Shown: in pieces, positions 38,054-47,684 of the stretch
Position numbering within the stretch: the stretch's first letter is position 1
Layout: the number at the start of each line of letters is the position of its first letter
Notes under the pieces: model-generated
Told to the model about the DNA's origin: nothing
Databases searched by the model: none
The model's input: only the letters and a program-made list of their open reading frames with translations
Source: Pseudomonas parafulva
Lineage (GTDB): Bacteria > Pseudomonadota > Gammaproteobacteria > Pseudomonadales > Pseudomonadaceae
DNA: 64,000 bases
Assembly: GCF_000800255.1 (NCBI RefSeq)
Contig: NZ_CP009747.1
Coordinates: forward strand, 496,001 to 560,000
Direction of reading: 5' to 3'
Translations under genes and position numbers: made by a program

Positions 38054-38656
38054 ATGAGCGTACTCGTTGGTAAACAAGCCCCGGACTTCACCGTTCCAGC
38101 CGTGCTGGGCAACGGCGAGATCGTCGACAGCTTCAACCTGGCTTCGGCGATCAAAGGCAAGTATGGCCTGGTGTTCTTCTACCCGCTGGACTTCACCTTC
38201 GTCTGCCCGTCCGAGCTGATTGCCCTGGACCACCGCATTCCCGATTTCGAAGCCCGCGGCGTAGAAGTGATCGGCGTGTCGATCGACTCGCACTTCACTC
38301 ACAACGCCTGGCGTAACACCCCGGTCAACAACGGCGGCATCGGCCAGGTCAAGTACACCCTGGCTGCCGACATCACTCACGAAATCTGCAAGGCCTACGA
38401 CGTCGAGTCCGAAGGCGGCGTGGCCTTCCGTGGTGCGTTCCTGATCGACAAGAACGGCGTGGTCCGTTCGCAGATCATCAACGACCTGCCGCTGGGCCGT
38501 AACATGGACGAGCTGCTGCGCTTGGTCGACGCCCTGCAATTCCACGAAGAGCACGGCGAAGTCTGCCCGGCCAACTGGAAGAAAGGCGACAAAGGCATGA
38601 ACGCTTCGCCGGAAGGCGTAGCGGCCTACCTGAGCGAGAACGCCGGCAAGCTGTAA
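38054..38656 (+). CDS. Typical 2-Cys peroxiredoxin (AhpC/TSA family)
   Basis: 200 residues. The peroxidatic Cys is in FYPLDFTFVCPSELIALD and the resolving Cys in GEVCPANWKKG near the C-terminus, so it is a typical dimeric 2-Cys enzyme. It reduces hydrogen peroxide, alkyl hydroperoxides and peroxynitrite using thioredoxin or AhpF-type reductants. No ahpF adjoins it, so thioredoxin is the likelier partner. Located beside iron-storage genes and ended by a strong terminator. An AGGAG motif precedes the ATG. Confidence 0.94.
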   Translation: MSVLVGKQAPDFTVPAVLGNGEIVDSFNLASAIKGKYGLVFFYPLDFTFVCPSELIALDHRIPDFEARGVEVIGVSIDSHFTHNAWRNTPVNNGGIGQVKYTLAADITHEICKAYDVESEGGVAFRGAFLIDKNGVVRSQIINDLPLGRNMDELLRLVDALQFHEEHGEVCPANWKKGDKGMNASPEGVAAYLSENAGKL

Positions 38657-38669
38657 TACGGTGTGATGC

Positions 38670-38702
38670 AAAAAAAACCGGCCTCCTGGCCGGTTTTTTT
38701 TT
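38670..38702. terminator. Bidirectional terminator between the peroxiredoxin gene and rnt
   Basis: An A-run (38670-38677), ACCGGCC, loop TCCT, GGCCGGT and a T-run to 38702. The symmetric A/T flanks allow termination of the plus-strand peroxiredoxin mRNA and of rnt mRNA from the minus strand. Confidence 0.92.
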
Positions 38703-38768
38703 GCGTCGAGTTTTTAGCGACAAGCGGCAAAGAAAGCCAGCACTGCGGTGTCCACGCTTGCCGCTTGC

Positions 38769-39434
38769 TCAGCCGCGCCAGCCGCCCATGTCCTTCCAAC
38801 GGTTGACGATGCCGCAGAACAGCTCAGCGGTTTTCTCCGTGTCGTAGCGCGCCGAGTGCGCCTCGCGGCCGTCGAAGTCGATGTCTGCGCTCTGGCACGC
38901 TCTGGCCAGTACCGTCTGACCGTAGGCCAAGCCGGCCAGCGTGGCGGTGTCGAAGCTGGAGAAGGGGTGGAAGGGGTTGCGCTTGAGGTCGTTGCGCGCC
39001 ACCGCAGCGTTGAGGAAGCCCAGGTCGAAGCTGCTGTTGTGGCCGACCAGGATCGCCCGCTTGCAGCCATTGGCCTTCAGCGCTTTGCGCACACCACGGA
39101 AGATGTCGGTGAGTGCGCTTTCCTCGCTCACGGCCATGCGCAGCGGGTGATCCAGCTTGATGCCGGTGAACTCCAGCGCAGCAGGCTCGATGTTGGCGCC
39201 TTCGAAAGGCTCGACACGGAAGAAGTAGGTGTGTTCCGGGAACAGGAAGCCCTTTTCGTCCATGCCGATGGTGACGGCGGCAATTTCCAGCAGCGCGTCG
39301 GTGGCGCTGTTGAAACCGCCGGTCTCGACATCCACCACCACCGGCAGGTAGCCGCGAAAACGCTCGGCCATGGGATGGCGCGAACCGCCACCGGACGGCA
39401 AGTCTTGATCGTCTTCGTAGAGGTCTTCGCTCAT
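38769..39434 (-). CDS. rnt: RNase T (DEDDh 3'-5' exoribonuclease)
   Basis: 221 residues. ExoI motif [20 protein letters not shown] (catalytic D and E), ExoII around [12 protein letters not shown] and Exo[19 protein letters not shown]. It trims the 3' ends of tRNA and other stable RNAs. It overlaps the pyrC stop by 4 bp, a pair conserved in Pseudomonas. A bidirectional terminator lies past the stop. Confidence 0.95.
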   Translation of the reverse strand: MSEDLYEDDQDLPSGGGSRHPMAERFRGYLPVVVDVETGGFNSATDALLEIAAVTIGMDEKGFLFPEHTYFFRVEPFEGANIEPAALEFTGIKLDHPLRMAVSEESALTDIFRGVRKALKANGCKRAILVGHNSSFDLGFLNAAVARNDLKRNPFHPFSSFDTATLAGLAYGQTVLARACQSADIDFDGREAHSARYDTEKTAELFCGIVNRWKDMGGWRG

Positions 39435-40477
39435 ACGGTGTCCTCCAGCAGGCGCCAGCGCAGGGTTTCACCCGCACGCAGCGGCACCACCTGGGTATCG
39501 CCGAACGGCAGGCTGGTCGGTGCGGTCCAGTCTTCACGGATGAGCGTGATGCGGTCGGTGTTCGCCGGCAGGCCATAGAACGCTGGACCGTGCAGGCTGG
39601 CGAAGCCCTCCAGCTTGTCCAAGGCGTTGCGTTGCTCGAAGGCTTCGGCGTACAGCTCGATGGCCGCGTAGGCGGTGTAGCAACCGGCGCAACCGCAGGC
39701 CGCTTCCTTGGCATGCTGGGCATGCGGCGCCGAGTCGGTACCGAGGAAGAACTTCGGATTACCGCTGGTGGCCGCATCCAGCAGGGCCACTTGGTGCGTA
39801 TTGCGCTTGAGGATCGGCAGGCAATAGAAATGTGGACGAATGCCGCCGACCAGCATGTGGTTGCGGTTGTACAGCAGGTGCTGCGCGGTGATGGTCGCCG
39901 CGACGTTGGCCGGGGCCTCGCTGACGAAATGCGCGGCATCGGCGGTGGTGATGTGCTCGAACACCACCTTGAGCGTCGGGAAGCGCTCGACCAGGCGACG
40001 CATATGCTCATCGATGAAGCGTTTTTCGCGGTCGAACACGTCGATGTCCGCGCGCGTCACTTCACCATGCACCAACAGCGGCAGCCCGGTTTCGGCCAGC
40101 GCTTCGATCGCCGGGAAGATATTGTCGATGCTGGTGACGCCCGAGTCGGAGTTGGTCGTGGCGCCGGCCGGATAGAGCTTGGCAGCGAACACGATGCCGC
40201 TGGCCTTGGCCGCATGGATGTCTTCGGGGCGGGTGCGGTCGGTGAGGTACAGCACCATCAGGGGCTCGAAACGGCTGCCGGCAGGACGCGCCGCGAGGAT
40301 GCGCTCGCGGTAGGCTTCGGCTTCATGGGCGGTACGTACCGGCGGAACCAGATTGGGCATGATGATGGCGCGGGCGAAGGTACGCGCCACGTCGCCGACG
40401 GTATGTCGCAGCACAGCTCCATCGCGCAGATGGATGTGCCAGTCGTCGGGACGCAGGAGGGTCAGGCGATCGGACAT
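39431..40477 (-). CDS. pyrC: PyrC, dihydroorotase (type II)
   Basis: 348 residues. Metal-binding HxH in [16 protein letters not shown], the carboxylated Lys region [18 protein letters not shown], then [18 protein letters not shown] and [11 protein letters not shown]. It cyclises carbamoyl aspartate to dihydroorotate in pyrimidine synthesis. First gene of pyrC-rnt; divergent from motY. Confidence 0.96.
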   Translation of the reverse strand: MSDRLTLLRPDDWHIHLRDGAVLRHTVGDVARTFARAIIMPNLVPPVRTAHEAEAYRERILAARPAGSRFEPLMVLYLTDRTRPEDIHAAKASGIVFAAKLYPAGATTNSDSGVTSIDNIFPAIEALAETGLPLLVHGEVTRADIDVFDREKRFIDEHMRRLVERFPTLKVVFEHITTADAAHFVSEAPANVAATITAQHLLYNRNHMLVGGIRPHFYCLPILKRNTHQVALLDAATSGNPKFFLGTDSAPHAQHAKEAACGCAGCYTAYAAIELYAEAFEQRNALDKLEGFASLHGPAFYGLPANTDRITLIREDWTAPTSLPFGDTQVVPLRAGETLRWRLLEDTV

Positions 40478-40607
40478 TGGGGTTTCCAGGCGGTTCGAAC
40501 TCAGCCGCCAATGCTACCGGAAAACCCTGAGAGCGGCACGGCTATCAAGTTTTCCAGCAGGCGTCCGATAGCCTGCAGGTAAGACGTCAGAATTTGTGGA
40601 GCCGCCT

Positions 40608-41588
40608 GTGCGCCAGCGTTACCTACTCCTGCTCAGCCTGTGCGCCAGCCTGCCGGCCGGTGCAATGACCTTCCAGACCCGCATGGAGAACATTGCGTGG
40701 AAGGTCGAAGGCGATCAGTTCGAGTGTCGGCTGATTCAGCCCATCGAGGGCTTCGGCAGCGGCCAGTTCGTGCGCCGTGCCGGAGAGCAGCCGGTGTTCC
40801 AGCTGCGTTCTGACAGCAACGCGCTGGGCGCGGGCTCGGCCACCCTGTTGGCGGCTGCCGCGCCATGGCAACCCGGACGTGGCGACGTCAACCTGGGGGC
40901 CGTGCGTCTAAGCCGCTCCGGCGTGCTGTTCAGCACCTCCCAGGGACAGGCCAGCCGGTTGATCAACGGGTTGCTCGACGGCCGCAGTACCGTGGTGCGC
41001 AACTATACCGGCGAGGGCGGCCGGCCCATGGAAGTGCATGTGTTGCCGGTCAGCTTCGCCAAGGCCTACAGCGACTATCAGGTCTGCGCCGCCAAGCTGT
41101 TGCCGATGAATTACGATCAGATTCGTCAGACCCAGATACCGTTCCCCGGCACCGGTTTCGAGCTGGACAGCTCGGCACGGGCGCGTCTGGACGTGATCCT
41201 CGACTACATGAAGGCCGATCCGACGGTCAACCATATCGAGCTCGACGGCCACTCCGACAACAGCGGCAATCGCCTGGCCAACCGCGATGCGTCGCGGCGT
41301 CGTGCCATGGCCGTGGCCGAGTATCTGCAAGCCCGCGGCGTGCCGGAGGCGCAGATCGTCGTACGTTTCCACGGTGAGCGTTATCCGCTGGTCAAGAACA
41401 ACACCCCCGCCAATCGCGCGCGCAATCGGCGTGTGAACATTCAGCTCGACCGTGTCACGCCGGTCGAGAAACCGGTTGAGAAGCCCCACGACGCCGCGCC
41501 TGCCACGCCCGCCCAGCCCGCTGCGGCACCTGCCGCGACCGCTGCGCCAGCGGCCACCGCTGCGGCGGCCTCGGCCAAGAAAATCTGA
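40608..41588 (+). CDS. motY: MotY, flagellar motor T-ring protein with OmpA-like domain
   Basis: 326 residues. Signal peptide [19 protein letters not shown], an N-terminal MotY domain ([20 protein letters not shown]), then an OmpA/peptidoglycan-binding domain ([32 protein letters not shown]). A low-complexity Ala/Pro tail ends the protein. MotY forms a periplasmic ring that anchors stator units; in P. aeruginosa its gene likewise sits between pyrC and argG as I recall. The GTG at 40608 is preferred because GGAG lies 6 nt upstream; a GTG at 40596 lacks such a site. No flagellar genes adjoin it. Confidence 0.85.
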   Translation: MRQRYLLLLSLCASLPAGAMTFQTRMENIAWKVEGDQFECRLIQPIEGFGSGQFVRRAGEQPVFQLRSDSNALGAGSATLLAAAAPWQPGRGDVNLGAVRLSRSGVLFSTSQGQASRLINGLLDGRSTVVRNYTGEGGRPMEVHVLPVSFAKAYSDYQVCAAKLLPMNYDQIRQTQIPFPGTGFELDSSARARLDVILDYMKADPTVNHIELDGHSDNSGNRLANRDASRRRAMAVAEYLQARGVPEAQIVVRFHGERYPLVKNNTPANRARNRRVNIQLDRVTPVEKPVEKPHDAAPATPAQPAAAPAATAAPAATAAAASAKKI

Positions 41589-41599
41589 TTTCGACGGAA

Positions 41600-41662
41600 G
41601 GTCGCGCCCGCGACACTTCCTGTCGCTTTGGCATCAGAAGCTGTCGCGCCACTGTAAATTCC
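41600..41662 (+). promoter_or_regulatory. argG: Three in-phase ArgR half-sites upstream of argG
   Basis: GGTCGC at 41600, TGTCGC at 41621 and TGTCGC at 41642 start exactly 21 bp apart. This reproduces the Pseudomonas ArgR operator layout, direct repeats of TGTCGCN8AAN5. The third half-site is a full match (AA at 41656-41657). The array ends about 55 bp before the argG ATG, so ArgR would be expected to control argG. Confidence 0.65.
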
Positions 41663-41716
41663 TCAACGAGATCGGTAGAATCGCGGGTTTTCCGTACAAC
41701 CCCGTGGAGTGATGGC

Positions 41717-42934
41717 ATGGCGGACGTAAAGAAGGTCGTACTGGCGTATTCCGGCGGCCTTGATACTTCGGTGATTCTCAAGTGGCTGCAAGACACCTAC
41801 AACTGCGAAGTGGTGACCTTCACCGCTGACCTGGGCCAGGGCGAAGAGGTCGAACCGGCCCGTGCCAAGGCGCAGGCCATGGGCGTCAAGGAAATCTACA
41901 TCGACGACCTGCGCGAAGAGTTCGTCCGCGATTTCGTCTTCCCGATGTTCCGTGCCAATACCGTCTACGAAGGCGAGTACCTGCTGGGTACCTCCATCGC
42001 CCGTCCGTTGATCGCCAAGCGTCTGATCGAAATCGCCAACGAAACCGGTGCCGACGCGATCTCCCACGGCGCCACCGGCAAAGGCAACGACCAGGTGCGC
42101 TTCGAACTGGGCGCCTATGCGCTCAAGCCGGGCGTCAAGGTCATCGCCCCGTGGCGTGAATGGGACTTGCTGTCCCGTGAAAAGCTGATGGACTACGCCG
42201 AGAAACACGGTATTCCGATCGAGCGTCATGGCAAGAAGAAATCGCCGTACTCGATGGACGCCAACCTGTTGCACATTTCCTACGAAGGCGGCGTTCTGGA
42301 AGATACCTGGACCGAGCACGAAGAAGACATGTGGCGCTGGAGCGTCTCCCCGGAGAATGCCCCGGACCAGGCGACTTATCTCGAGCTGACCTACCGCAAC
42401 GGTGACATCGTGGCCATTGACGGCGTCGAGAAGACGCCGGCCACTGTGCTGGCCGATCTGAACCGCATTGGCGGCGCCAACGGCATCGGTCGCCTGGACA
42501 TCGTCGAAAACCGCTACGTGGGCATGAAGTCGCGCGGCTGCTACGAGACGCCTGGCGGTACCATCATGCTCAAGGCGCACCGTGCCATCGAGTCGATCAC
42601 GCTGGACCGCGAAGTCGCTCACCTCAAGGATGAGTTGATGCCCAAGTACGCCAGCCTGATCTACACCGGTTACTGGTGGAGCCCGGAGCGGGTGATGCTG
42701 CAGCAGATGATCGACGCTTCCCAGGTCAACGTGAACGGTGTCGTGCGCCTGAAGCTGTACAAGGGCAACGTCACCGTCGTCGGTCGCAAGTCGGACGACT
42801 CGCTGTTCGATGCCAACATCGCTACCTTCGAGGAAGATGGCGGCGCCTACAATCAGGCCGACGCGGCAGGCTTCATCAAGCTCAACGCCCTGCGCATGCG
42901 TATTGCTGCGAACAAGGGTCGCTCGCTGCTCTGA
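41717..42934 (+). CDS. argG: ArgG, argininosuccinate synthase
   Basis: 405 residues. N-terminal ATP-pyrophosphatase P-loop [18 protein letters not shown]; further motifs include [16 protein letters not shown] and [15 protein letters not shown]. It ligates citrulline and aspartate to argininosuccinate, directly after ArgF in arginine synthesis. ArgR-type half-sites precede it and a strong terminator follows. Confidence 0.97.
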   Translation: MADVKKVVLAYSGGLDTSVILKWLQDTYNCEVVTFTADLGQGEEVEPARAKAQAMGVKEIYIDDLREEFVRDFVFPMFRANTVYEGEYLLGTSIARPLIAKRLIEIANETGADAISHGATGKGNDQVRFELGAYALKPGVKVIAPWREWDLLSREKLMDYAEKHGIPIERHGKKKSPYSMDANLLHISYEGGVLEDTWTEHEEDMWRWSVSPENAPDQATYLELTYRNGDIVAIDGVEKTPATVLADLNRIGGANGIGRLDIVENRYVGMKSRGCYETPGGTIMLKAHRAIESITLDREVAHLKDELMPKYASLIYTGYWWSPERVMLQQMIDASQVNVNGVVRLKLYKGNVTVVGRKSDDSLFDANIATFEEDGGAYNQADAAGFIKLNALRMRIAANKGRSLL

Positions 42935-42954
42935 TTGTTGTTGCAGTGACTAAA

Positions 42955-42980
42955 GCCCGGTCGCAACGACCGGGTTTTTT
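42955..42980 (+). terminator. Rho-independent terminator of argG
   Basis: CCCGGTCG, loop CAA, CGACCGGG and a run of six T, about 20 bp after the argG stop. Convergent with the small membrane-protein gene whose stop is at 43008. Confidence 0.92.
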
Positions 42981-43007
42981 GTATCTGCAGGTAGTGCTCC
43001 GGCCCGC

Positions 43008-43442
43008 CTACAAGTCGATTTTGTCGCCTTTCTCCAACGCTCGAATCGACAGCAAGATGCGTGATCGGCACTCCAGGTTGTAGAAGATCCACCGGCACTC
43101 CCTGCCGGGGGGGCGATTGAGTGCATTGAGCACGTGAGTCTCGATGTTCTTGTGTGCACCGGGCCCTGACAGGGCGATGGTCATGGGCGCCTGGGTATCG
43201 GCGTAGAGCGGCTCCTCATCGTCCACAGCGCGCTTGTCCGGGGTGTAGAGCGACTCGTGGTTGAAGTTCAGCGTCAAAAAGAACAGCACGGTGAGGAAAA
43301 ACGGGAAGCCCACCAGAAACCAGGTGTAGATCGATTGACTGCTCTCGCTCAGGAACGGCAACGAAGCAAGCGCCGACGCCTCGATGATGCCGGAGAAAAT
43401 GGCAATGATCGTCAAGGGACTCATCTGTTCGGTGCTGTTCAT
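43008..43442 (-). CDS. Hypothetical small membrane protein
   Basis: 144 residues; I do not recognise a family. Two hydrophobic segments lie near the N-terminus (LTIIAIFSGIIEASALASLP; FLVGFPFFLTVLFFLTLNF). A soluble C-terminal part has charged and Cys-containing stretches (GRECRWIFYNLECRSRILL). The ATG at 43442 has GGAGG upstream, which decides it over longer in-frame starts. It is divergent from a BvgA-like response regulator across a 374-bp gap, so it could be a target of that regulator. Confidence 0.7.
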   Translation of the reverse strand: MNSTEQMSPLTIIAIFSGIIEASALASLPFLSESSQSIYTWFLVGFPFFLTVLFFLTLNFNHESLYTPDKRAVDDEEPLYADTQAPMTIALSGPGAHKNIETHVLNALNRPPGRECRWIFYNLECRSRILLSIRALEKGDKIDL

Positions 43443-43687
43443 GGCGAGGGCCTCCTTCGGGCTTTGTCCATCTGTACCCTGTCGCCTCGCCGAGAAAAAC
43501 GCTTGCTGTTTCCCCTCAAGGAAAAAATTACCGGTTGTCATGGGCCCGGTATAACTATTCGCTCCCAAAAGATTGAAAGATCTCACTCGTTGGTCGTGCT
43601 ATCCACACTTTGCATTTTTGCGGCCACTGGACTTTCACTTGATTGCCCATTCAGGTGATGGATATCGAACGGATCTGTCGCCCAAAT

Positions 43688-43737
43688 GTAGGACGTTTCT
43701 ATTAGCAGTGTAAGTTTCATCTTTGACTGCGTCCTAC
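43688..43737. promoter_or_regulatory. Inverted repeat and GacA-box-like element in the regulator upstream region
   Basis: GTAGGACG (43688-43695) and CGTCCTAC (43730-43737) form an 8-bp inverted repeat around a 34-bp centre. The centre holds TGTAAG-N6-CTTTGA (43709-43726), which matches the GacA upstream element TGTAAGN6CTTACA at 10 of 12 bases. It sits 80-130 bp before the response regulator ATG. The remainder of the gap 43443-43816 shows no gene. Confidence 0.35.
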
Positions 43738-43816
43738 TGATGAATCACCGCGCCACAACAGCGATGGCTCGGTTATCGTGGCGCGTCAGAACTTAGAACG
43801 GATCAATGGATATCCC

Positions 43817-44443
43817 ATGAATAAAGTACTTATCGTGGATGATCATCCGGTCATTCGCTTGGCCGTACGTATGTTGATGGAGCGTCATGGATATGAAGTA
43901 GTGGCGGAGACCGATAACGGTGTAGATGCGCTGCAGATGACCCGGGACTATCTGCCCGATATCGTCGTACTCGACATTGGCATACCCAAGCTCGACGGTT
44001 TGGAGGTGATCTCGCGCATGACGGCGGCGAGTCCTGGGAGCAAGGTGCTGGTGCTGACCTCACAGGCCCCAGGGCACTTTTCCATGCGCTGCATGCAGGC
44101 CGGCGCGGCCGGTTACGTGTGCAAGCAGCAGGAACTGACCGAACTGCTCAGTGCGATCAAGGCCGTGCTCTCGGGGTATAGCTACTTCCCCAATCAGGCG
44201 CTGCACAAGACTCGCAGCGGCGTCAGTGGCGGCAGCGAGAGCGAGATGGTCGAGCGCTTGTCAGGGCGCGAAATGATGGTGCTGCAGCAGTTGGCCAGAG
44301 GACGAACCAACAAGGAAATTGCCGATAGCATGTTTCTCAGCAACAAGACGGTGAGCACCTACAAGACCCGGCTACTGCTCAAGCTCAATGCGCGATCGCT
44401 GGTGGACCTGATCGAACTCGCGCAGCGCCATGGCCTGGCCTGA
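43817..44443 (+). CDS. BvgA/RocA-like NarL-family response regulator (orphan)
   Basis: 208 residues. Receiver domain MNKVLIVDDHPVIRLAVRML with phosphoacceptor Asp in DIVVLDIGIPKLDGLEVISR and the conserved Lys in AGYVCKQQEL. C-terminal LuxR-type helix-turn-helix (LSGREMMVLQQLARGRTNKE; VSTYKTRLLLKLNARS). The DIGIPKLDGLEVI stretch and overall sequence resemble Bordetella BvgA and Pseudomonas RocA1. No histidine kinase gene is adjacent, so its sensor must be encoded elsewhere. Confidence 0.88.
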   Translation: MNKVLIVDDHPVIRLAVRMLMERHGYEVVAETDNGVDALQMTRDYLPDIVVLDIGIPKLDGLEVISRMTAASPGSKVLVLTSQAPGHFSMRCMQAGAAGYVCKQQELTELLSAIKAVLSGYSYFPNQALHKTRSGVSGGSESEMVERLSGREMMVLQQLARGRTNKEIADSMFLSNKTVSTYKTRLLLKLNARSLVDLIELAQRHGLA

Positions 44444-44485
44444 AGCACTTGAGGCCTCTAGGGCAGGAGGCCTGCGTGCCACGGG

Positions 44486-44656
44486 CTACAGGTCGTAATC
44501 GAAGTCGGCCAATTGCCGCTGCAAGCGCCGTTCTTCGAGCAAGTTGTCGATAGTGCGGCGTTTGCTCAGGTTGGTTTTGGCAGGTTCCACCTGCGGTTCT
44601 GCGTCGTCTTCCGCGACGAAGTCCTCGTCGATCAATTCGTCTTTATCGGTGCTCAT
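44486..44656 (-). CDS. PA3496 family putative envelope integrity protein
   Basis: 56-residue acidic protein: acidic N-terminal half (DELIDEDFVAEDDAEPQ) and a conserved basic end KRRTIDNLLEERRLQRQ then LADFDYDL, typical of the PA3496 family found beside nth in Pseudomonas. Its molecular function is unknown. GGAG lies 6 nt before the ATG at 44656, which decides the start over the in-frame 44668. Confidence 0.8.
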   Translation of the reverse strand: MSTDKDELIDEDFVAEDDAEPQVEPAKTNLSKRRTIDNLLEERRLQRQLADFDYDL

Positions 44657-44760
44657 GCATCGCTCCAAGCCAAGGGGCCATTGGCCGTCCTTATAGCGAG
44701 AATCGCAGAACCGGTAAAAAAGATTTTTTCAATCGGACATCATGATTTTTTGCTAAAGCG

Positions 44761-45399
44761 TCAATCGTCCGAGGTCTTGTGCCGATACTCGCACAAGTCC
44801 TCGATCCGGCAACTGCCGCAGCGAGGCTTGCGTGCCTGGCAGACGTAACGGCCGTGGAGGATCAGCCAGTGGTGGGCGTCGAGCAGGTAATCCTTCGGCA
44901 CGAACTTCAGCAACTTCTTCTCCACCTCCAGGACGGTCTTGCCTGGCGCAACCCCTGTGCGGTTGCTGACCCTGAAAATGTGGGTATCCACTGCCATCGC
45001 CAGTTGCCGAAAGGCCGTATTGAGGACCACGTTGGCTGTCTTGCGGCCCACACCGGGCAGGGCCTCCAGCGCTTCGCGCGTCTGCGGCACCTCGCTACCG
45101 TGCTGCTCGATGAGCAGGCGGCACGTTTCGATGACGTTCTTGGCCTTGCTGTTGTACAGGCCGATGGTCTTGATGTACTCGCTCAACCCCGCCACGCCCA
45201 GAGCGAAAATGGCCTCAGGGGTATTGGCCACCGGATACAGCCGGGCGGTAGCCTTGTTCACACCCACATCGGTCGCTTGCGCGGACAGAATCACCGCGAT
45301 CAGCAGTTCGAAGGGGGTGGTGTAGGCCAGTTCGGTTTTTGGATCGGGGTTGTCTTCGTGCAGCCTGCGAAAGATCTCCAGGCGTTTGGCGGCATTCAT
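44761..45399 (-). CDS. nth: Nth, endonuclease III (DNA glycosylase/AP lyase)
   Basis: 212 residues. Helix-hairpin-helix LPGVGRKTANVVLNTAF with the catalytic Lys, catalytic Asp in AVDTHIFRVSNR and the C-terminal 4Fe-4S cluster pattern C-x6-C-x2-C-x5-C (CQARKPRCGSCRIEDLC). It removes oxidised pyrimidines in base excision repair. The start is placed at MNAAKRLEIFRRL (45399); four extra residues are possible from 45411. Confidence 0.95.
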   Translation of the reverse strand: MNAAKRLEIFRRLHEDNPDPKTELAYTTPFELLIAVILSAQATDVGVNKATARLYPVANTPEAIFALGVAGLSEYIKTIGLYNSKAKNVIETCRLLIEQHGSEVPQTREALEALPGVGRKTANVVLNTAFRQLAMAVDTHIFRVSNRTGVAPGKTVLEVEKKLLKFVPKDYLLDAHHWLILHGRYVCQARKPRCGSCRIEDLCEYRHKTSDD

Positions 45400-45447
45400 G
45401 AGGCCACGCATTCCTCGGCGACGGAAAGGGGAGAGTCAGCGCTGCAG

Positions 45448-45473
45448 CCTGGGGCGTCGGAAGACGCCCCAGG
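45448..45473 (-). terminator. Stem-loop between metG and nth
   Basis: CCTGGGGCGTC (45448-45458), loop GGAA, GACGCCCCAGG (45463-45473): a perfect 11-bp stem, read on the minus strand with a TTCC loop, 13 bp past the metG stop. There is no long U-run. Confidence 0.6.
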
Positions 45474-45485
45474 CCGGGGCCCGGT

Positions 45486-47525
45486 TCACTTGATGCGTTG
45501 GCCTGGCTTGGCACCGCTGTCGGGGCTGAGCAGGTAGATTTCCTCGCCGCCGGGGCCAGCCGCCATGACCATGCCTTCGGAGACGCCGAAGCGCATTTTG
45601 CGCGGCTTGAGGTTGGCGACCATCATCGTCAATCGGCCTTCGAGCTTGGAAGGGTCAGGATAGGCCGACTTGATGCCGGAGAACACGTTGCGCCGTTCAT
45701 CGCCAATGTCCAGGGTCAGTTGCAGCAGCTTGTCGGCTCCGGCCACCGCCTCGGCTTTGACGATCAACGCGACACGCAGATCGACGGCAGCGAAGGTGTC
45801 GAACTCGATCTCAGCCGACAGCGGATCTTTGCCCAATTCGCCATTGCCCGCCGGTGCCTGAGCGTCGGCGCTCAGCAAGTCTTCCTTGCTGGCGGCGATC
45901 ATGGCCTCGACCTTGGCTGGCTCGATGCGGCTCATCAACGCCTTGAACGGGTTCAGGGTATGGCTTTCCAGGCGCGACAGGTGGTCGTTCCACGTCAGCG
46001 GTGCGACGTTCAGGAAGGCCTCGGCATCGGCGGCCAGCAGCGGCAGCACGGGTTTGAGGAAGATCACCAGTTGCCTGAACAGGTTGATGCCCTGGGCACA
46101 GATGGCCTGGACCTCGTCCTGCTTGCCTTCCTGCTTGGCCAGGGACCAAGGAGCTTTATCGGCGATCCACGCATTGGCACGATCGGCCAGGGCCATGATC
46201 TCGCGCATGGCGCGGCCGAAGTCGCGGGCTTCATAGGCGTCGGCGATCGACGGGGCGGCGGCGAGGAACGCCTCGGTGAGCTCCGGTGCCGCGTCGCCAG
46301 CGACCATCACGCCCTGGTTGCCCTTATGGATGAAGCCTGCGCAGCGGCTGGCGATGTTCACCACTTTGCCGACCAGGTCCGAGTTGACCTTCTGCACGAA
46401 GTCGTCGAGGTTCAGGTCGAGGTCGTCTACACCGCGTCCGAGCTTGGCCGCGTAGTAGTAACGCAGGTATTCGGGCTGCAGGTGATCCAGGTAGGTGCGG
46501 GCCTTGATGAAGGTGCCGCGGGATTTGGACATCTTCGCGCCGTTGACGGTGAGGTAGCCGTGCACGTTCACTGCGGTCGGCTTGCGCAAGCCAGCGCCTT
46601 CGAGCATCGCGGGCCAGAACAGCGCGTGGAAGTTGACGATGTCCTTGCCGATGAAGTGGTACAGCTCGGCTTGCGAGCCTTCGTTCCAGAACGCGTCGAA
46701 GTCCAGCTCCGGACGGCGAGCGCACAGGTTCTTGAAACTGGCCATGTAGCCGATCGGGGCGTCCAGCCAGACATAGAAGTACTTGCCGGGCTCACCCGGA
46801 ATCTCGAAGCCGAAGTAGGGGGCGTCACGGGAGATGTCCCACTCCTGCAGGCCGGCGTCCAACCACTCGGCCAGCTTGTTGGCCACGGCTTCCTGCAGGG
46901 TGCCGCTGCGGGTCCACTGCTGCAGCATGGCCTGGAAATCTGGCAGCTTGAAGAAGAAATGCTGGGAGTCACGCAGTACTGGGGTGGCGCCGGAGATGGC
47001 CGACTTGGGGTTCTTCAGTTCGGTTGGCGCGTAGGTGGCACCGCATTTTTCGCAGTTGTCACCGTACTGGTCCTCGGCGGCGCACTTCGGGCAGGTGCCC
47101 TTGATGAAACGATCGGCCAGGAACATACCCTTTTCCGGATCGAAGTACTGGGTCACCGACCGATTGGCGATGTGCCCGGCTTCGCGCAGGCGGGTGTAGA
47201 TCAGGCTCGACAGCTCACGGTTTTCTTCGCTGTGGGTGGAGTGGAAGTTGTCGAAGTCGACCAGGAAGTCTGCGAAGTCGCTGCTGTGCTCGGCCTGCAC
47301 GTTGGCGATCAACTGCTCGGGGGTGATGCCTTCCTTCTCCGCGCGCAGCATGATCGCCGAGCCGTGGGCATCGTCGGCGCAGACATAGATGCACTGATTG
47401 CCGCGCAGCTTCTGGAAGCGTACCCACATGTCCGTCTGGATGTATTCCAGCATGTGGCCAAGGTGAATCGATCCATTGGCATAGGGCAGGGCGCTGGTGA
47501 CGAGAATCTGACGTGGCTCGGACAT
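45486..47525 (-). CDS. metG: MetG, methionyl-tRNA synthetase
   Basis: 679 residues. Class I signature HLGH in [16 protein letters not shown], zinc knuckle [23 protein letters not shown] loop in [12 protein letters not shown], and a C-terminal EMAP/tRNA-binding domain ([32 protein letters not shown]). It charges tRNA(Met). Divergent from apbC. Confidence 0.97.
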   Translation of the reverse strand: MSEPRQILVTSALPYANGSIHLGHMLEYIQTDMWVRFQKLRGNQCIYVCADDAHGSAIMLRAEKEGITPEQLIANVQAEHSSDFADFLVDFDNFHSTHSEENRELSSLIYTRLREAGHIANRSVTQYFDPEKGMFLADRFIKGTCPKCAAEDQYGDNCEKCGATYAPTELKNPKSAISGATPVLRDSQHFFFKLPDFQAMLQQWTRSGTLQEAVANKLAEWLDAGLQEWDISRDAPYFGFEIPGEPGKYFYVWLDAPIGYMASFKNLCARRPELDFDAFWNEGSQAELYHFIGKDIVNFHALFWPAMLEGAGLRKPTAVNVHGYLTVNGAKMSKSRGTFIKARTYLDHLQPEYLRYYYAAKLGRGVDDLDLNLDDFVQKVNSDLVGKVVNIASRCAGFIHKGNQGVMVAGDAAPELTEAFLAAAPSIADAYEARDFGRAMREIMALADRANAWIADKAPWSLAKQEGKQDEVQAICAQGINLFRQLVIFLKPVLPLLAADAEAFLNVAPLTWNDHLSRLESHTLNPFKALMSRIEPAKVEAMIAASKEDLLSADAQAPAGNGELGKDPLSAEIEFDTFAAVDLRVALIVKAEAVAGADKLLQLTLDIGDERRNVFSGIKSAYPDPSKLEGRLTMMVANLKPRKMRFGVSEGMVMAAGPGGEEIYLLSPDSGAKPGQRIK

Positions 47526-47684
47526 GGTGGCTCGGCTACTTATCTGGCGACGGGTAAAAATGAGGATGATCGGCCACTATAAAGGGCTGGCGCAGATATT
47601 TCACCCCGCAGACGCATCTGTGCGCGCTTGCGGGTTAGCATAGGCGCCTGTTCCACTTTTCCGAAAAATGCCACGGGAGTCTCC

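Noticed and set aside
45498..47582. 694-codon open frame antisense to metG
   Set aside because: Mirrors metG exactly in extent; metG has intact catalytic motifs, so this is a shadow.
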